33,338 nt of DNA from Oscillatoriales cyanobacterium (GCA_004292515.1 RDXB01000063.1:1-33338); one strand, 5' to 3'. Numbered from the stretch's first letter, positions 14,795 to 23,330 are shown. Numbers and translations: made by a program. The notes: a model not told the origin generated them from the letters alone.

Positions 14795-16714
14795 ATGCAA
14801 ACCCTCTTGCAGGCACGCGCCACACGATTCCTTCAAAAATGGCTCCAGCGTATTCCGATCGTGCGCACCATGATCGAATACCTGTCAGCGGTCAACGTTG
14901 CGGCCGATGACGGCAGCAACCTGCATCGCCTGTCCTACGAAGCTTGGCAAAATCGATTTTTGCTGGCACGTATCCGTCTGGCCTTTGGCCTAGGGCTATT
15001 AATTTCTTGGAGCTTTGCGGTTTTAGATCTGGGGCGATCAATCCTGCGCCAGCAAATTTTGGGCTGGGACGACGTAGCCGCCAAACTCGCCACCCTCATC
15101 GGGCTATTGGGCTTTTGGTATTTGTCCGACACCCGCTGGGGCGCAAGACACCTGCGCGTCCTGTTTCTAGGATTCCTGCTGTCCCTACAAGTCATCCCCG
15201 AAACCATTCAGGTCTGCCTGTCGCCCACCCTGCCCTATCGCGTGCCCCCCAGTTTGTTTGGTTGGGCCTTTGGCTTCTTTGCCCAAGCCACCCTCGTGCC
15301 CGTGCGTTGGCCGCTGCACGTGTTGTCCCAGGTGCTGTCCCTGGTGCATTCCTTTGGCTTGCGGGAATTTCTGGGCACTGCCATTCGATCGTCCCCCATT
15401 CAATCCCGGTTTGGGTTGCTGCTAGAGCTGTTTTGGATTTGCTTGGTTTGCGATCTCTCGGTTTATCTCTACGAGCGTCTGCAACGGGCTGAGTTTAACG
15501 CCCGCACCAAACTCTCGGAAGCCTACGGCCAAGTTGAGGCCGCAGAAGCCAAATACCGCAGCATCTTTGAGAACGCTGTTGAAGGAATTTATCAATCAAC
15601 CGTGTCCGGGCAGTTCACCAGCATGAACCCGGCCCTAGCGCGCATTTTTGGCTACGAGTCCCCGGAAGAGGCGATCGCCACCATCAAAGACATCAGCGCG
15701 CTCTACGTTGAACCCTACCGCCGTCAACAGTTCCAAGCCGCCCTCATGGCCGACGGTCAGGTGGTGGGCTTCGAGTCACGAATTTGTCGCGCTGACGGCA
15801 CCACCACCTGGATCGCTGAGAATGCCCGCGCCATCTACAACCGGCGCGGTTTGCTGATGGGCTACGAGGGCACTGTCGGGGACGTGAACGCGCGCAAAGT
15901 GGCCGAAGTGGAGGTGCGGCGGGCCTTGGAAGCCGAACGAGACCTAAGCCAAATGAAGTCTCAGTTTGTGTCCATGACTTCCCATGAATTTCGGACACCG
16001 CTAACGACGATTTTGGCCTCCGCTGAAGCCCTTGAACACTATGGCGAGCGCTGGGGGCCCGACAAGAGCCGCAGTTATTTGCAGCGAATCCAGAACATGG
16101 TGCACCACCTGACAGAGTTGCTAGAGTCGGTGCTGATTTTGGGCCAGGCTGATGCGGGGCGGTTGAAGTTTCAGCCCACTTGGCTAGATTTGGAGCAATT
16201 CTGTGCGGGGCTAGTCGAAGAAATGTCGCTGAACTTGCGGCAAGATCAGACCATCAGCTTTCAGACGGTCGATCGCCCAGCGGTGGGGCGTTTACTGGAA
16301 CTGGATGAAAAATTGCTGCGCCACATCCTGTCGAATTTGCTGTCAAATGCGCTGAAATATTCTCCTGAGGGGGGAACTGTGCGGTTGCGGCTGGTCTATG
16401 GGGCCGAGACGGTGAAACTCAGCGTTCAGGATCGCGGCATTGGCATTCCATCGGCAGATCTCGATCGCCTCTTTGAATCCTTCCATCGGGCGGGTAACGT
16501 GGGCACAATTCCCGGCACGGGGCTGGGCTTGACGATTGTGCAGCGATCGATCGCCCTGCACGGCGGCCAGATCCATGTAACCAGCATTGAAGGGGAGGGC
16601 ACCACCTTCACCGTTACCTTGCCGACTCGGAACGCCAAACCGTTACCCCGTGCGATCGACCTCACGGCTGCCAGCAATCCGCCAGCAGCCGATTTATCTG
16701 AGCCGCCTAACTAG
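14795..16714 (+). CDS. Membrane-bound PAS sensor histidine kinase
   Basis: About 639 residues from the ATG at 14795; a TTG seven codons upstream (14774) is the only earlier start, after a stop at 14762. Residues about 55-225 contain several hydrophobic helices (FGLGLLISWSFAVLDL, LIGLLGFWYL, FLGFLLSLQVI, LLELFWICLVCDLSVYLY). A short coiled coil leads to a PAS domain at about 250-370 (KYRSIFENAVEGIYQSTVSG, PAC region ENARAIYNRRGLLMGYEGTV). HisKA carries MTSHEFRTPLTTILA with phospho-acceptor His397. HATPase has an N box (LSNLLSNALKYSPEGG), G1 (DRGIGIP) and G2 (GTGLGLTIV). The signal is unknown; the membrane part has no recognisable named sensor domain. An REC-kinase gene follows after 86 nt and is a likely partner. 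Confidence 0.92.
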   Translation: MQTLLQARATRFLQKWLQRIPIVRTMIEYLSAVNVAADDGSNLHRLSYEAWQNRFLLARIRLAFGLGLLISWSFAVLDLGRSILRQQILGWDDVAAKLATLIGLLGFWYLSDTRWGARHLRVLFLGFLLSLQVIPETIQVCLSPTLPYRVPPSLFGWAFGFFAQATLVPVRWPLHVLSQVLSLVHSFGLREFLGTAIRSSPIQSRFGLLLELFWICLVCDLSVYLYERLQRAEFNARTKLSEAYGQVEAAEAKYRSIFENAVEGIYQSTVSGQFTSMNPALARIFGYESPEEAIATIKDISALYVEPYRRQQFQAALMADGQVVGFESRICRADGTTTWIAENARAIYNRRGLLMGYEGTVGDVNARKVAEVEVRRALEAERDLSQMKSQFVSMTSHEFRTPLTTILASAEALEHYGERWGPDKSRSYLQRIQNMVHHLTELLESVLILGQADAGRLKFQPTWLDLEQFCAGLVEEMSLNLRQDQTISFQTVDRPAVGRLLELDEKLLRHILSNLLSNALKYSPEGGTVRLRLVYGAETVKLSVQDRGIGIPSADLDRLFESFHRAGNVGTIPGTGLGLTIVQRSIALHGGQIHVTSIEGEGTTFTVTLPTRNAKPLPRAIDLTAASNPPAADLSEPPN

Positions 16715-16800
16715 ACTGACTCGCTACTGTCTACCGGTTCTGGTTGCTCCGGTTGGGCCTATCTATCACCTATCGTCTTTGGTGCAAGGTTGTAACTCCC

Positions 16801-17904
16801 GTGACAAAAATCCTAACGATCGAAGACGAACCGGATGTGCGAGAGGTCATTCTCGACATCCTCGAAGCTGAAGGCTATGAAGTCACTGGCGCGCCGGATG
16901 GGGCGGCGGGGGTGGCCCTGGCTGTTGAGTTTCAGCCAGACTTGATTCTGTGCGATGTGATGATGCCTAAGCTCGATGGCTACGGCGTGTTGGCAGCCCT
17001 GCGCGATCGCCCAGAAACCGCGACTATTCCCTTTGTGTTTTTGACGGCGCGCACCACCAAGGGAGATGTGCGCCAGGGGATGCATTTGGGAGCCGATGAT
17101 TACCTGACGAAGCCCTTTACCCATCAGGAGCTGTTGGCGGCTGTGTCGGCGCGGCTCCAACGCCAGGCCTTGACCCAACAAAAAAACCAGGAACAACTGG
17201 ATGATTTGCGCCACAGCATTGCCTTTTCCTTGCCCCACGAGCTGCGAACGCCGCTGAATGGGATTGTGGCGACGGCCCAGTTATTGCTGCAAGAGCTGGA
17301 TGATCTGGAGCCGGTGGAAGTGCGGGAAATGGTGCTGGATATTCAGTCCTCGGGTCAGCGGCTATTTCGCTTGATTCAAAACTTTTTGCTCTATGCGGAG
17401 CTGGAGTTGATGGCGCGTGACTCGGTGCGGCTGCGGGAGTTGCGACAACTGCAAATGGACTACCCCGCAGCAACGCTCGAAGGGGCCGCGGCTCGCCAGG
17501 GGCAGGAATGGCCCAATCGCGCGGCGGACATGCAGGTGGGGGCGATCGATGCCAATGTGGCCATCTCTGAGTCGGCGTTGCAAAAGATTGTGATCGAGCT
17601 GGTGGACAACGCTTGTAAGTTTTCCCAGCCGGGCCAGGCAATTCAGGTCAGTGGCTCTATTGATGGCGATCGCTACTGTGTGGCTGTGTGCGACCAGGGC
17701 CGGGGGATGAGTCCTGAGCATATTAAATCCGTGGGGGCCTATCAGCAGTTCGATCGCAAGCTGCATGAACAACAGGGGTCGGGCCTCGGCCTCAGTTTGG
17801 CGAAGCGCCTGTGCAGTCTCTACGGCGGTGAGTTGCGGATCGACAGCCAGCCGGGTCAGGGAACTACTGTACGAGTTTGGCTCTCGATCGTTCCGGAAGC
17901 CTAG
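16801..17904 (+). CDS. Receiver-histidine kinase hybrid (REC-HisKA-HATPase)
   Basis: 367 residues from a GTG at 16801, preceded by AAGGTTG; an in-frame upstream ATG at 16744 adds unrelated residues. Residues 1-120 are a receiver domain: KILTIEDEPDVREVILDILE, phospho-acceptor Asp52 in LILCDVMMPKLDGYG, Thr in FLTART, Lys in YLTKPF. A short linker (QRQALTQQKNQEQLDD) leads to HisKA with FSLPHELRTPLNGI (His146) and to HATPase with LVDNACKFSQPG, DQGRGM and GSGLGLSLAKRL. There is no membrane or sensory domain. The order receiver-first is common in cyanobacteria and suggests it takes phosphate from the preceding membrane kinase and relays it to an unlinked regulator. No DNA-binding output is encoded here. 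Confidence 0.93.
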   Translation: MTKILTIEDEPDVREVILDILEAEGYEVTGAPDGAAGVALAVEFQPDLILCDVMMPKLDGYGVLAALRDRPETATIPFVFLTARTTKGDVRQGMHLGADDYLTKPFTHQELLAAVSARLQRQALTQQKNQEQLDDLRHSIAFSLPHELRTPLNGIVATAQLLLQELDDLEPVEVREMVLDIQSSGQRLFRLIQNFLLYAELELMARDSVRLRELRQLQMDYPAATLEGAAARQGQEWPNRAADMQVGAIDANVAISESALQKIVIELVDNACKFSQPGQAIQVSGSIDGDRYCVAVCDQGRGMSPEHIKSVGAYQQFDRKLHEQQGSGLGLSLAKRLCSLYGGELRIDSQPGQGTTVRVWLSIVPEA

Positions 17905-18246
17905 GCGTTGTGGCGGGAGACGAACGGGCAGGGACGGGCGGTTAATTGGTTAATCAACAAAATGTTGATCAACAAAATTAGGAGATTGTTCAGCATCAGG
18001 AGATTGTTCAGCATTAGGAGATCGTTCAGTCGTCGTGTTCAGTCGTTGCGTTCAGTTGCGTATTGCTCAACGTTAAGACCCACAGCAAATCCGGCGCGGA
18101 TCGAACCGGACGGGAACCCGGGCTGTTACGATCGAAGCTGCAAGCCGCGCTAAAGCTATCCCCCGGGGGCATTTGAGCAACCCGGCGATCGCGGCGGCGA
18201 TCCGCCAGCCTTGCTCTGCCAATCCTTCTGTGCGCTGGGAGTTGCT
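17905..18246. other. Non-coding spacer with short repeats
   Basis: 342 nt after the REC-kinase gene. It holds a TCAACA-AAA-TGTTGA inverted repeat (17954-17968), partly repeated directly after, and the 18-bp tandem repeat described separately. An 81-codon ORF spans it but is Arg/Ser-rich repeat translation and lacks gene-like features. No clear intrinsic terminator is visible. Confidence 0.5.
17977..18030. repeat. Three tandem 18-bp repeats
   Basis: ATTAGGAGATTGTTCAGC (17977-17994), ATCAGGAGATTGTTCAGC (17995-18012) and ATTAGGAGATCGTTCAGT (18013-18030), followed by decaying GTTCAGT remnants to about 18055. Adjacent units with 1-3 differences and no spacers: a minisatellite, not a CRISPR. Confidence 0.85.
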
Positions 18247-19119
18247 ATGTCATCAAGCTCACCAAAGTCTTCCGGTCAGGCGGCTTGGGGTGCTTCCCTC
18301 CGGCGATCGACCGCTCGACTCTTGCGCGGGCTGATTCGACTGCTGGACTGGGCGGCCACCGAATTAGAAACTGAATCAGCCCTGCCCCCGGCGGCCCGTA
18401 TTTCCCGACCAGCCCTGACACCAGCTCGGGCAGGCCACACGCTGCTGGGTTGGGTGCGGCCCTGGTTGCCGGAGTCCCTGCGTAGGTTGTCCGATCGCAA
18501 CTTAACCATTGCCCTGTCGGTGATGGGGTCGGTGGTGCTGGTGGCGGCGATCGCCATTTTCCCGCCCCAATTCAAGCCGCCGACGACCGTTGCCAGCCAG
18601 CCCCCCGCCCTGGAGCCTCTGAAGCCGCTGTTGCCCAAGTTACTGGAGTTGCCGGAGCCAGAGGCCACTGAGTCACCAGAGGCCACCGAGCCGCCCGAGG
18701 CGATCGCCCCTGAACCAAGCGAGCCAGCACCGATCGCCCAGCAGCCACCCAGCCCGCCGCCGAAGCTGGAACTCTCACCGGAGCAACAGGCGATCGCCAC
18801 CATCCAAGAGGATGCGAGCCAAATTGCCACCCGCTATGGTGATCCCGAGTTGATTGCTTCCATCCGTGCCGACTTTCGCAGCAGTCGGTTGATCGTGGTT
18901 GTGCCCGATGAGGCTTGGTTTAACCTGGGCGATCGTCAGCAAGATCGTTTCACGGCCGATTTGTTGACCCGATCGCGCCGCCTCGACTTCAGCAAGCTGG
19001 AACTCCAGAATCCCCAGGGTATCCTCTGGGCCCGCAGCCCCGTGGTGGGCGATCGAATCGTCATCTTCCAGCGATCGGCCCTCGAAACCCAGCCCGCTAG
19101 CCCGAACTTGCCGTCGTAG
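18247..19119 (+). CDS. Pro-rich single-pass membrane protein, function unknown
   Basis: 290 residues from the ATG at 18247, which has a GGGAG ribosome site; a longer frame from 18211 is less likely. Layout: Ser/Arg-rich cytoplasmic N-terminus (about 1-95), one transmembrane helix (LTIALSVMGSVVLVAAIAIF, about 98-117), a Pro/Glu/Ala-rich linker (about 120-180, with PEPEATESPEATEPPEAIAP), and a folded C-terminal domain (about 185-280, EQQAIATIQEDASQIATRYG ... IRADFRSSRLIVVVPDEAWF ... DRIVIFQRSA). The arrangement resembles envelope-spanning proteins with a periplasmic domain on a rigid stalk. I do not recognise a named family. It overlaps the convergent minus-strand gene by 23 nt at the 3' end. 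Confidence 0.8.
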   Translation: MSSSSPKSSGQAAWGASLRRSTARLLRGLIRLLDWAATELETESALPPAARISRPALTPARAGHTLLGWVRPWLPESLRRLSDRNLTIALSVMGSVVLVAAIAIFPPQFKPPTTVASQPPALEPLKPLLPKLLELPEPEATESPEATEPPEAIAPEPSEPAPIAQQPPSPPPKLELSPEQQAIATIQEDASQIATRYGDPELIASIRADFRSSRLIVVVPDEAWFNLGDRQQDRFTADLLTRSRRLDFSKLELQNPQGILWARSPVVGDRIVIFQRSALETQPASPNLPS

Positions 19120-19420
19120 CCCAGTGCAGCCCCAGGGTAAATAACCCCACATTGGCATAGGGCAAGCAACTCAGACCCACCCCCAGCCCTCGCGCCCCGC
19201 GCACAAACCACCGCCAGGCCAAAACCCCGCTGACTCCCACCACCCAAGGGAAAGACACCAGCGCCCCAAACGATACCCACAGCCCCCAATCACCGGGGCC
19301 CTGGGAGCTGGGCCACTGCCCAGTCAGGATCGCCAGTACCGATGGCAGCCACATTGCCCCAAAGGCGATCGTATTGAAAACCAGCCCTATCCCGAGCAAC
19401 CAAGGGGATAATCGAGCCAT
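19097..19420 (-). CDS. Small multi-pass membrane protein, function unknown
   Basis: 107 residues from the ATG at 19418-19420, with an AGGAG ribosome site about 8 nt upstream; the frame is open further up to 19471, but that start has no support. Three or more hydrophobic segments: WLLGIGLVFNTIAFGAMWLP, LWVSFGALVSFPWVVGVSGV, and the C-terminal YANVGLFTLGLHWA. No recognised motif. The 3' end overlaps the convergent Pro-rich protein gene (19097-19119). Probably a genuine small cyanobacterial membrane protein. Confidence 0.65.
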   Translation of the reverse strand: MARLSPWLLGIGLVFNTIAFGAMWLPSVLAILTGQWPSSQGPGDWGLWVSFGALVSFPWVVGVSGVLAWRWFVRGARGLGVGLSCLPYANVGLFTLGLHWATTASSG

Positions 19421-19570
19421 GTTGTTTTGCTCCTGCCTCACTGGCACACTTGGATCTCGGTATGGATTCATCCTGGCTTGATTAGCCTGGGGTGTGGCTT
19501 TGCTTTTATTGTCGTGTCGAATTTTCGAGCCGATCGCTGCTTGTCGATCGCTGCTTGTCGATCACCTACC

Positions 19571-19603
19571 AAAAAAATCCCCCAGCCGCGTAGGCCAGGG
19601 GAT
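19571..19603 (-). terminator. Intrinsic terminator of the secE-nusG-rplKAJL operon
   Basis: In minus-strand RNA, ATCCCCTGGCC and GGCTGGGGGAT form an 11-bp stem (two G-U pairs) with a 5-nt loop (TACGC), followed by seven T (plus-strand A 19571-19577). It lies 138 nt after the rplL stop. The G-U pairs become mismatches on the other strand, so it is strand-specific. Confidence 0.9.
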
Positions 19604-19740
19604 ACAAGGAGTGGTGAGGAAGCCATCGATCGGCTTGGCTTCAGGAGAGGGTAACGAACCGGCACGATTGCAATTAATCGGCGGTTCCCACCACCTCCAA
19701 AACCAGAGCGATCGATGGCAACTGCCTTGAATGCGCTGAA

Positions 19741-20130
19741 TTACTTGACCGAAGCCTTGGCACCAGCTTCTTCGAGTTTCTTCTTGGCGGCTTCGGCATC
19801 GTCCTTCGACGCGCCTTCCTTGACGGCCTTGGGAGTCGATTCCACCAAATCCTTGGCTTCCTTCAGACCCAAGCCGGTCAGCTCGCGCACCACCTTCAGC
19901 ACGGCGATCTTCTTGTCGGCGGGCACTTCGTCCAATACCACGTCGAAAGCGGTCTTCTCTTCCACTTCCTCAGCAGCAGCAGCGCCCGGAGCCGCCATCA
20001 TCATCATGCCGCCAGCGGGAGCAGCAGCGCTCACACCGAAGACTTCTTCGATTTCCTTAACCAGTTCAGCTGCTTCCAGCAGGGTCAGGGACTTCAAGCT
20101 TTCAACGATCGATGCGACCTTCTCAGACAT
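19741..20130 (-). CDS. rplL: 50S ribosomal protein L7/L12
   Basis: 129 residues. N-terminal dimerisation domain [28 protein letters not shown], an Ala/Gly/Met hinge ([20 protein letters not shown]), and the factor-binding C-terminal domain ([40 protein letters not shown]). It forms the ribosomal stalk that recruits translation GTPases. Clear AAGGAGC ribosome site. It is the last gene of the operon, 135 nt after rplJ, and is followed by a strong terminator. Confidence 0.98.
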   Translation of the reverse strand: MSEKVASIVESLKSLTLLEAAELVKEIEEVFGVSAAAPAGGMMMMAAPGAAAAEEVEEKTAFDVVLDEVPADKKIAVLKVVRELTGLGLKEAKDLVESTPKAVKEGASKDDAEAAKKKLEEAGAKASVK

Positions 20131-20265
20131 GGATTTGCTCCTTGCAATGGTTGAACAGCAATAACAGCAGCAGGTGAAACCAACACAGTCGATCGGGTAG
20201 GGCGGTTGACAGGCCGTAACCTTAGGCCGCCGGGCGATCGAACTGCTCGACCAAAAAGCAATGGA

Positions 20266-20793
20266 CTAGGCGGCTTGCTTCTCGGAAATTGCCTTGACCC
20301 CACGAGCCAGCATCGAAGGCACTTCCTTGACACCGACTGCGATCTTGGTTGCCAGGCCGTTGATGCCACCGGCGATTTGAGCAATAAGCTGCTCCTTCGA
20401 CGGCAGATCCGCGATCGCCTTAACTTCGGCCTGCGTCAGCGCCCGGCCTTCCATCACACCGCCGCGCAGTTCCGTTTTCTTCGAGACCTTTTGGAACTCT
20501 TGATAAGCCTTCAGGGCAGAACCAATGTCACCCTTCAGCAACAAGAATGCCGAGGTTCCCTTCAGAAACTCCGTCATGGGCTGCCAGTTGGCATCATCCT
20601 CAACGGCGATCCGCATCAGCGTGTTTTTCGTCACCTTGCAAATCGCGCCACTAGCAGCGAGGCGATTGCGTAGATCCGACAGTTCAGCAACGGAAAGACC
20701 CGCGTAGTCGATCACTGCCACCATTTCGATGTCAGTCAACGACGACTTCAGATCCGCCACAATTGCTTGCTTGCCCTCCAGCGTGCGACCCAT
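20266..20793 (-). CDS. rplJ: 50S ribosomal protein L10
   Basis: 175 residues. MGRTLEGKQAIVADLKSSLT, then VIDYAGLSVAELSDLRNRLA, TLMRIAV and FLKGTSAFLLLKGDIGSALK are L10 signatures; the C-terminal helix (about 135-175) is the attachment site for L7/L12 dimers. It is the stalk base on 23S rRNA and usually represses its own mRNA as the L10-L12 complex. The ribosome site is exceptionally complete: AAAGGAGGTGAT, a 12-nt match to the anti-Shine-Dalgarno, close before the ATG. A structured leader precedes it (20794-21134). Confidence 0.98.
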   Translation of the reverse strand: MGRTLEGKQAIVADLKSSLTDIEMVAVIDYAGLSVAELSDLRNRLAASGAICKVTKNTLMRIAVEDDANWQPMTEFLKGTSAFLLLKGDIGSALKAYQEFQKVSKKTELRGGVMEGRALTQAEVKAIADLPSKEQLIAQIAGGINGLATKIAVGVKEVPSMLARGVKAISEKQAA

Positions 20794-21134
20794 TCGTCAT
20801 CACCTCCTTTCGGTTTGTCGCGCAGTCTGGAAACGAGAACCCCCCCGACGGTCAGCCAAAGACGCATCGAGGGGGTTGTAGTCGTGAGCCAGATCCCATC
20901 CCTAGAGGATGGTGACTAGGCTCAAAACAACACAGACCTCGGCAGGATTACATTGAGCCACCGCTCCAGGGCAGTGGCACCCGCTGTCTTTGGTTGTTGG
21001 GGTTTTGAAGCTAGGGGTTGGGGCGCGATCGCCCATCAGCTAGTTCAACGTTGAGGGGGCCTTGGCGATGCACAGCCTCGTCACCGAAGCCGGTGTCATC
21101 GCCGAAGCTTGGAACCATTCAGCAAAAAACGGGA
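20794..21134 (-). promoter_or_regulatory. rplJ 5' leader, probable L10-responsive leader with attenuator-like hairpin
   Basis: The 341-nt gap between rplA and rplJ has no ORF but has strong RNA structure on the minus strand. A bipartite stem at 20886-20923 pairs GAGCC with GGCTC and CCATCC with GGATGG across asymmetric internal loops, like the kink-turn stem bound by L10. A second stem pairs 20867-20877 with 20838-20848 (11 bp, C/G-rich, 18-nt loop) 45 nt before rplJ. Position and structure fit the known bacterial L10 leader that controls rplJL; a promoter may also lie in this gap. Confidence 0.6.
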
Positions 21135-21854
21135 CTAGACCGCGTTCTCACCGATTTTCAGGTCACGCAGGGCCGCCACATCCACTTCCACCGAGGGACC
21201 CATGGTCGAGGTGACATAGATGCTGCGCCAGTAGCGGCCCTTGGCACCCGAAGGACGATTACGATCGATCGTCTCTTGCAACGCCTTCAGGTTGACCAAC
21301 AAATCTTCTGCCGAGAAGGACGACTTACCAATGCCCACGTGGACAATCCCCGTGCGATCGGCCCGGAATTCCAACTTACCAGCCTTGAATTCCGAAATCG
21401 CCTGCGGCAAATCGAACGTCACCGTACCACCTTTCGGCGACGGCATCAAGCCCCGGGGACCCAACATCCGACCCAACTTAGCCACTTGGGGCATCATGTC
21501 GGGCGTAGCGATCAGGATGTCGAAGTCCATCATCCCTTTTTGGATATCTTCGATCAGGTCTTCGGAGCCAGCAATATCAGCGCCAGCACCCGTTGCTTCC
21601 GCGACCTTCTCACCACGGGCAATGACAGCGACTCGCACGGTTTGACCTGTTCCCTTGGGCAGGGCCACGGTTGTCCGCAGTTGTTGATCCGTGTACTTCG
21701 GATCAATTCCCAGCTTGATGTGGGCTTCAACGGTTTCCACAAACTTGGCAGTAGCCAGCTCTTTCACAAGCTCCAGTGCTGCTTGGGGTTCGTAGGCGCG
21801 CGGCTCGATCTTGGCGAGCAGTTCGCGCATCCGACGCGAAATCTTACGAGTCAT
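21135..21854 (-). CDS. rplA: 50S ribosomal protein L1
   Basis: 239 residues, standard length. Signatures: [85 protein letters not shown] and a conserved C-terminus [20 protein letters not shown]. It binds the L1 stalk of 23S rRNA and helps E-site tRNA release. Ribosome site AAGGAGT. It is preceded by a 166-nt gap after rplK that contains several TTAAGGTTG-like copies, and followed by the rplJ leader. Confidence 0.98.
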   Translation of the reverse strand: MTRKISRRMRELLAKIEPRAYEPQAALELVKELATAKFVETVEAHIKLGIDPKYTDQQLRTTVALPKGTGQTVRVAVIARGEKVAEATGAGADIAGSEDLIEDIQKGMMDFDILIATPDMMPQVAKLGRMLGPRGLMPSPKGGTVTFDLPQAISEFKAGKLEFRADRTGIVHVGIGKSSFSAEDLLVNLKALQETIDRNRPSGAKGRYWRSIYVTSTMGPSVEVDVAALRDLKIGENAV

Positions 21855-21965
21855 GATGTCAATACTCCTTAGGGGTCACTAGCGAAGGGTTGAGCTTCTC
21901 CCCCAGATGATTTGCAGAGAATGGGCTGATCAGTGGGTTGATCGCGCTGAACCGATGACCAACTC

Positions 21966-22024
21966 AGCGATCGCAACCTTAACTAAGGCGCAATTAAGGC
22001 ACAACCTTAAAGCTGCGACCTTAA
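21966..22024 (-). repeat. TTAAGGTTG-type direct repeats in the rplK-rplA spacer
   Basis: Reading the minus strand, the spacer contains TTAAGGTCGCAG, TTAAGGTTGTGCC, TTAATTGCGCC and TTAAGGTTGCG in about 60 nt, some opposed by TTAGTTAAGG-type inverted copies. The first copy includes the rplK stop region. This could form alternative hairpins in the rplK-rplA mRNA; a regulatory role is conjecture. Confidence 0.45.
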
Positions 22025-22446
22025 TCAACGATGGTTACGCCCATGTTATTTGCCGTGCCCTCGATGATCCGCATGGCGGCTTCCACATCGTTGGTGTTCA
22101 GGTCAGGCAGCTTGGTTTGAGCAATTTCCTGAAGTTGGGCGCGGGTGATTTTGCCAACCTTCTTCGATTTGGGGTCGCTGGAACCGCGATCGATTCCGGC
22201 AGCCTTGCAAATCAACACCGAAGCGGGCGGCGTTTTCAGAACGAAGGTGAAGCTACGATCTTCAAACACCGAGATTTCTACCGGAACCACCAGCCCGGCC
22301 TTGTCAGCCGTGCGGGCGTTATATTCCTTGCAGAACATCATGATGTTGACCCCATGCTGACCCAGGGCGGGCCCGATCGGGGGAGCGGGGGTCGCTTTGC
22401 CAGCGGTAATCGCCAGCTTAATGATTGCGACGACTTTCTTAGCCAT
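22021..22446 (-). CDS. rplK: 50S ribosomal protein L11
   Basis: 141 residues, normal length. [20 protein letters not shown] followed by [20 protein letters not shown] is unmistakable; the C-terminal rRNA-binding domain has [20 protein letters not shown] and the end [15 protein letters not shown]. It forms the GTPase-associated centre with 23S rRNA. It begins 24 nt after nusG, in the same operon. Confidence 0.98.
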   Translation of the reverse strand: MAKKVVAIIKLAITAGKATPAPPIGPALGQHGVNIMMFCKEYNARTADKAGLVVPVEISVFEDRSFTFVLKTPPASVLICKAAGIDRGSSDPKSKKVGKITRAQLQEIAQTKLPDLNTNDVEAAMRIIEGTANNMGVTIVD

Positions 22447-22470
22447 GCGTTTGTTGCGCTATTTGACGAG

Positions 22471-23106
22471 CTAGCTTTGCTTTTGAACTTGGTTGAACTC
22501 CAGTTCAACCGGGGTATCCCGACCAAAAATCGACAGCAGAGCCTTGAGCTTGCTGCGTTCGGGACTGACTTCAATCACCTCGCCTTCAAAATCCTTAAAC
22601 GGCCCAGACAAGACCACAATCTTGTCGCCGGCCGCCATGTCGATTTTGATGACGGGTTCTTGTTCCTGGGCCTGGCGGAAGATGCGCTCGACTTCGGCGG
22701 GACTCAGGGGTACGGGCTTGACGTGACCACGCCCGCGACCTTGGCCGCGCCGTTGTTCGGCCCCCACAAAGTTAATCACGTTGGGGGTGTTCTTCACAAC
22801 CATCCAGGTTTCATCGTCCAGATGCATCCGCACCAGGACATAGCCGGGAAAAACTTTTTCGTCATTGTGCTGCCGGCTGCCGTCCTTGCGCATTTTGACG
22901 GTGGGCGTTTGGGGAATTTCCACCTGCAAAATGCGATCGGTCACGTCCAGGGTTTGCACCCGCTGCTGAAGGTTGACCTTCACGCGGTTCTCACAACCGG
23001 AGGCGACTTGGACGGCATACCAGCGGGCTCGGCGAGCGAGCACTTTGGGGGCCTGCTCGTCATTGGTCTCTTCGCCGTCATAGAGATGCTCGTCGCTCAG
23101 GCTCAT
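22471..23106 (-). CDS. nusG: Transcription termination/antitermination factor NusG
   Basis: 211 residues from the ATG at 23104-23106, which overlaps the secE stop by 4 nt (23103-23106); a frame opening at 23130 is less likely. After an acidic N-terminal extension of about 25 residues (MSLSDEHLYDGEETNDEQAP) come the NGN domain (RWYAVQVASGCENRVKVNLQ ... VFPGYVLVRMHLDDETWMVV) and a C-terminal KOW domain (AAGDKIVVLSGPFKDFEGEV). It binds RNA polymerase and links transcription to ribosome or Rho. An Arg/Gly-rich stretch (EQRRGQGRGRGHVKPV) sits between the domains. Confidence 0.97.
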   Translation of the reverse strand: MSLSDEHLYDGEETNDEQAPKVLARRARWYAVQVASGCENRVKVNLQQRVQTLDVTDRILQVEIPQTPTVKMRKDGSRQHNDEKVFPGYVLVRMHLDDETWMVVKNTPNVINFVGAEQRRGQGRGRGHVKPVPLSPAEVERIFRQAQEQEPVIKIDMAAGDKIVVLSGPFKDFEGEVIEVSPERSKLKALLSIFGRDTPVELEFNQVQKQS

Positions 23107-23330
23107 CCAAATACCTGCCTTGCCATCCAAGTGAAGAGGTTGTCGAGTAAATAGATGGTGGTGGCTGAAAGTACCACCATCAAAACCACAGCAACCGATT
23201 CGCTGATGAGTTGCTGGCGGCTAGGCCAAACAACTTTACCCAGTTCTTCGCGGGTGCCGCGCAAAAACTCGGTGGGGTCGAATTTGTCGTTAGCTGGAGC
23301 TGGAGTTGGCGATTCCGCTGGCTTGCTCAC
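23103..23330 (-). CDS. secE: Preprotein translocase subunit SecE
   Basis: 75 residues with one C-terminal transmembrane helix, the usual short cyanobacterial form. After a Pro/Ala/Asp N-terminus (MSKPAESPTPAPANDKFDPT) comes the amphipathic family motif GTREELGKVVWPSRQQLISE and the helix SVAVVLMVVLSATTIYLLDN. It is part of the SecYEG channel in the plasma and thylakoid membranes. Followed by nusG with ATGA-type overlap. The conserved order tRNA-Trp, secE, nusG, rplK is kept. Confidence 0.96.
   Translation of the reverse strand: MSKPAESPTPAPANDKFDPTEFLRGTREELGKVVWPSRQQLISESVAVVLMVVLSATTIYLLDNLFTWMARQVFG

Noticed and set aside
17977-18030. Possible CRISPR array
   Set aside because: The units adjoin without spacers and are only 18 bp; no cas genes are present.
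17908-18153. 81-codon ORF over the 18-bp repeats
   Set aside because: The translation is an Arg/Phe/Ser repeat with no ribosome site or recognisable domain; the repeats themselves explain the open frame.
21018-21872. 284-codon plus-strand ORF over rplA
   Set aside because: Shadow of the ribosomal protein L1 gene; no family resemblance.
21907-23154. 415-codon plus-strand ORF over rplK and nusG
   Set aside because: Antisense to two well-identified genes and composed of typical shadow residues.
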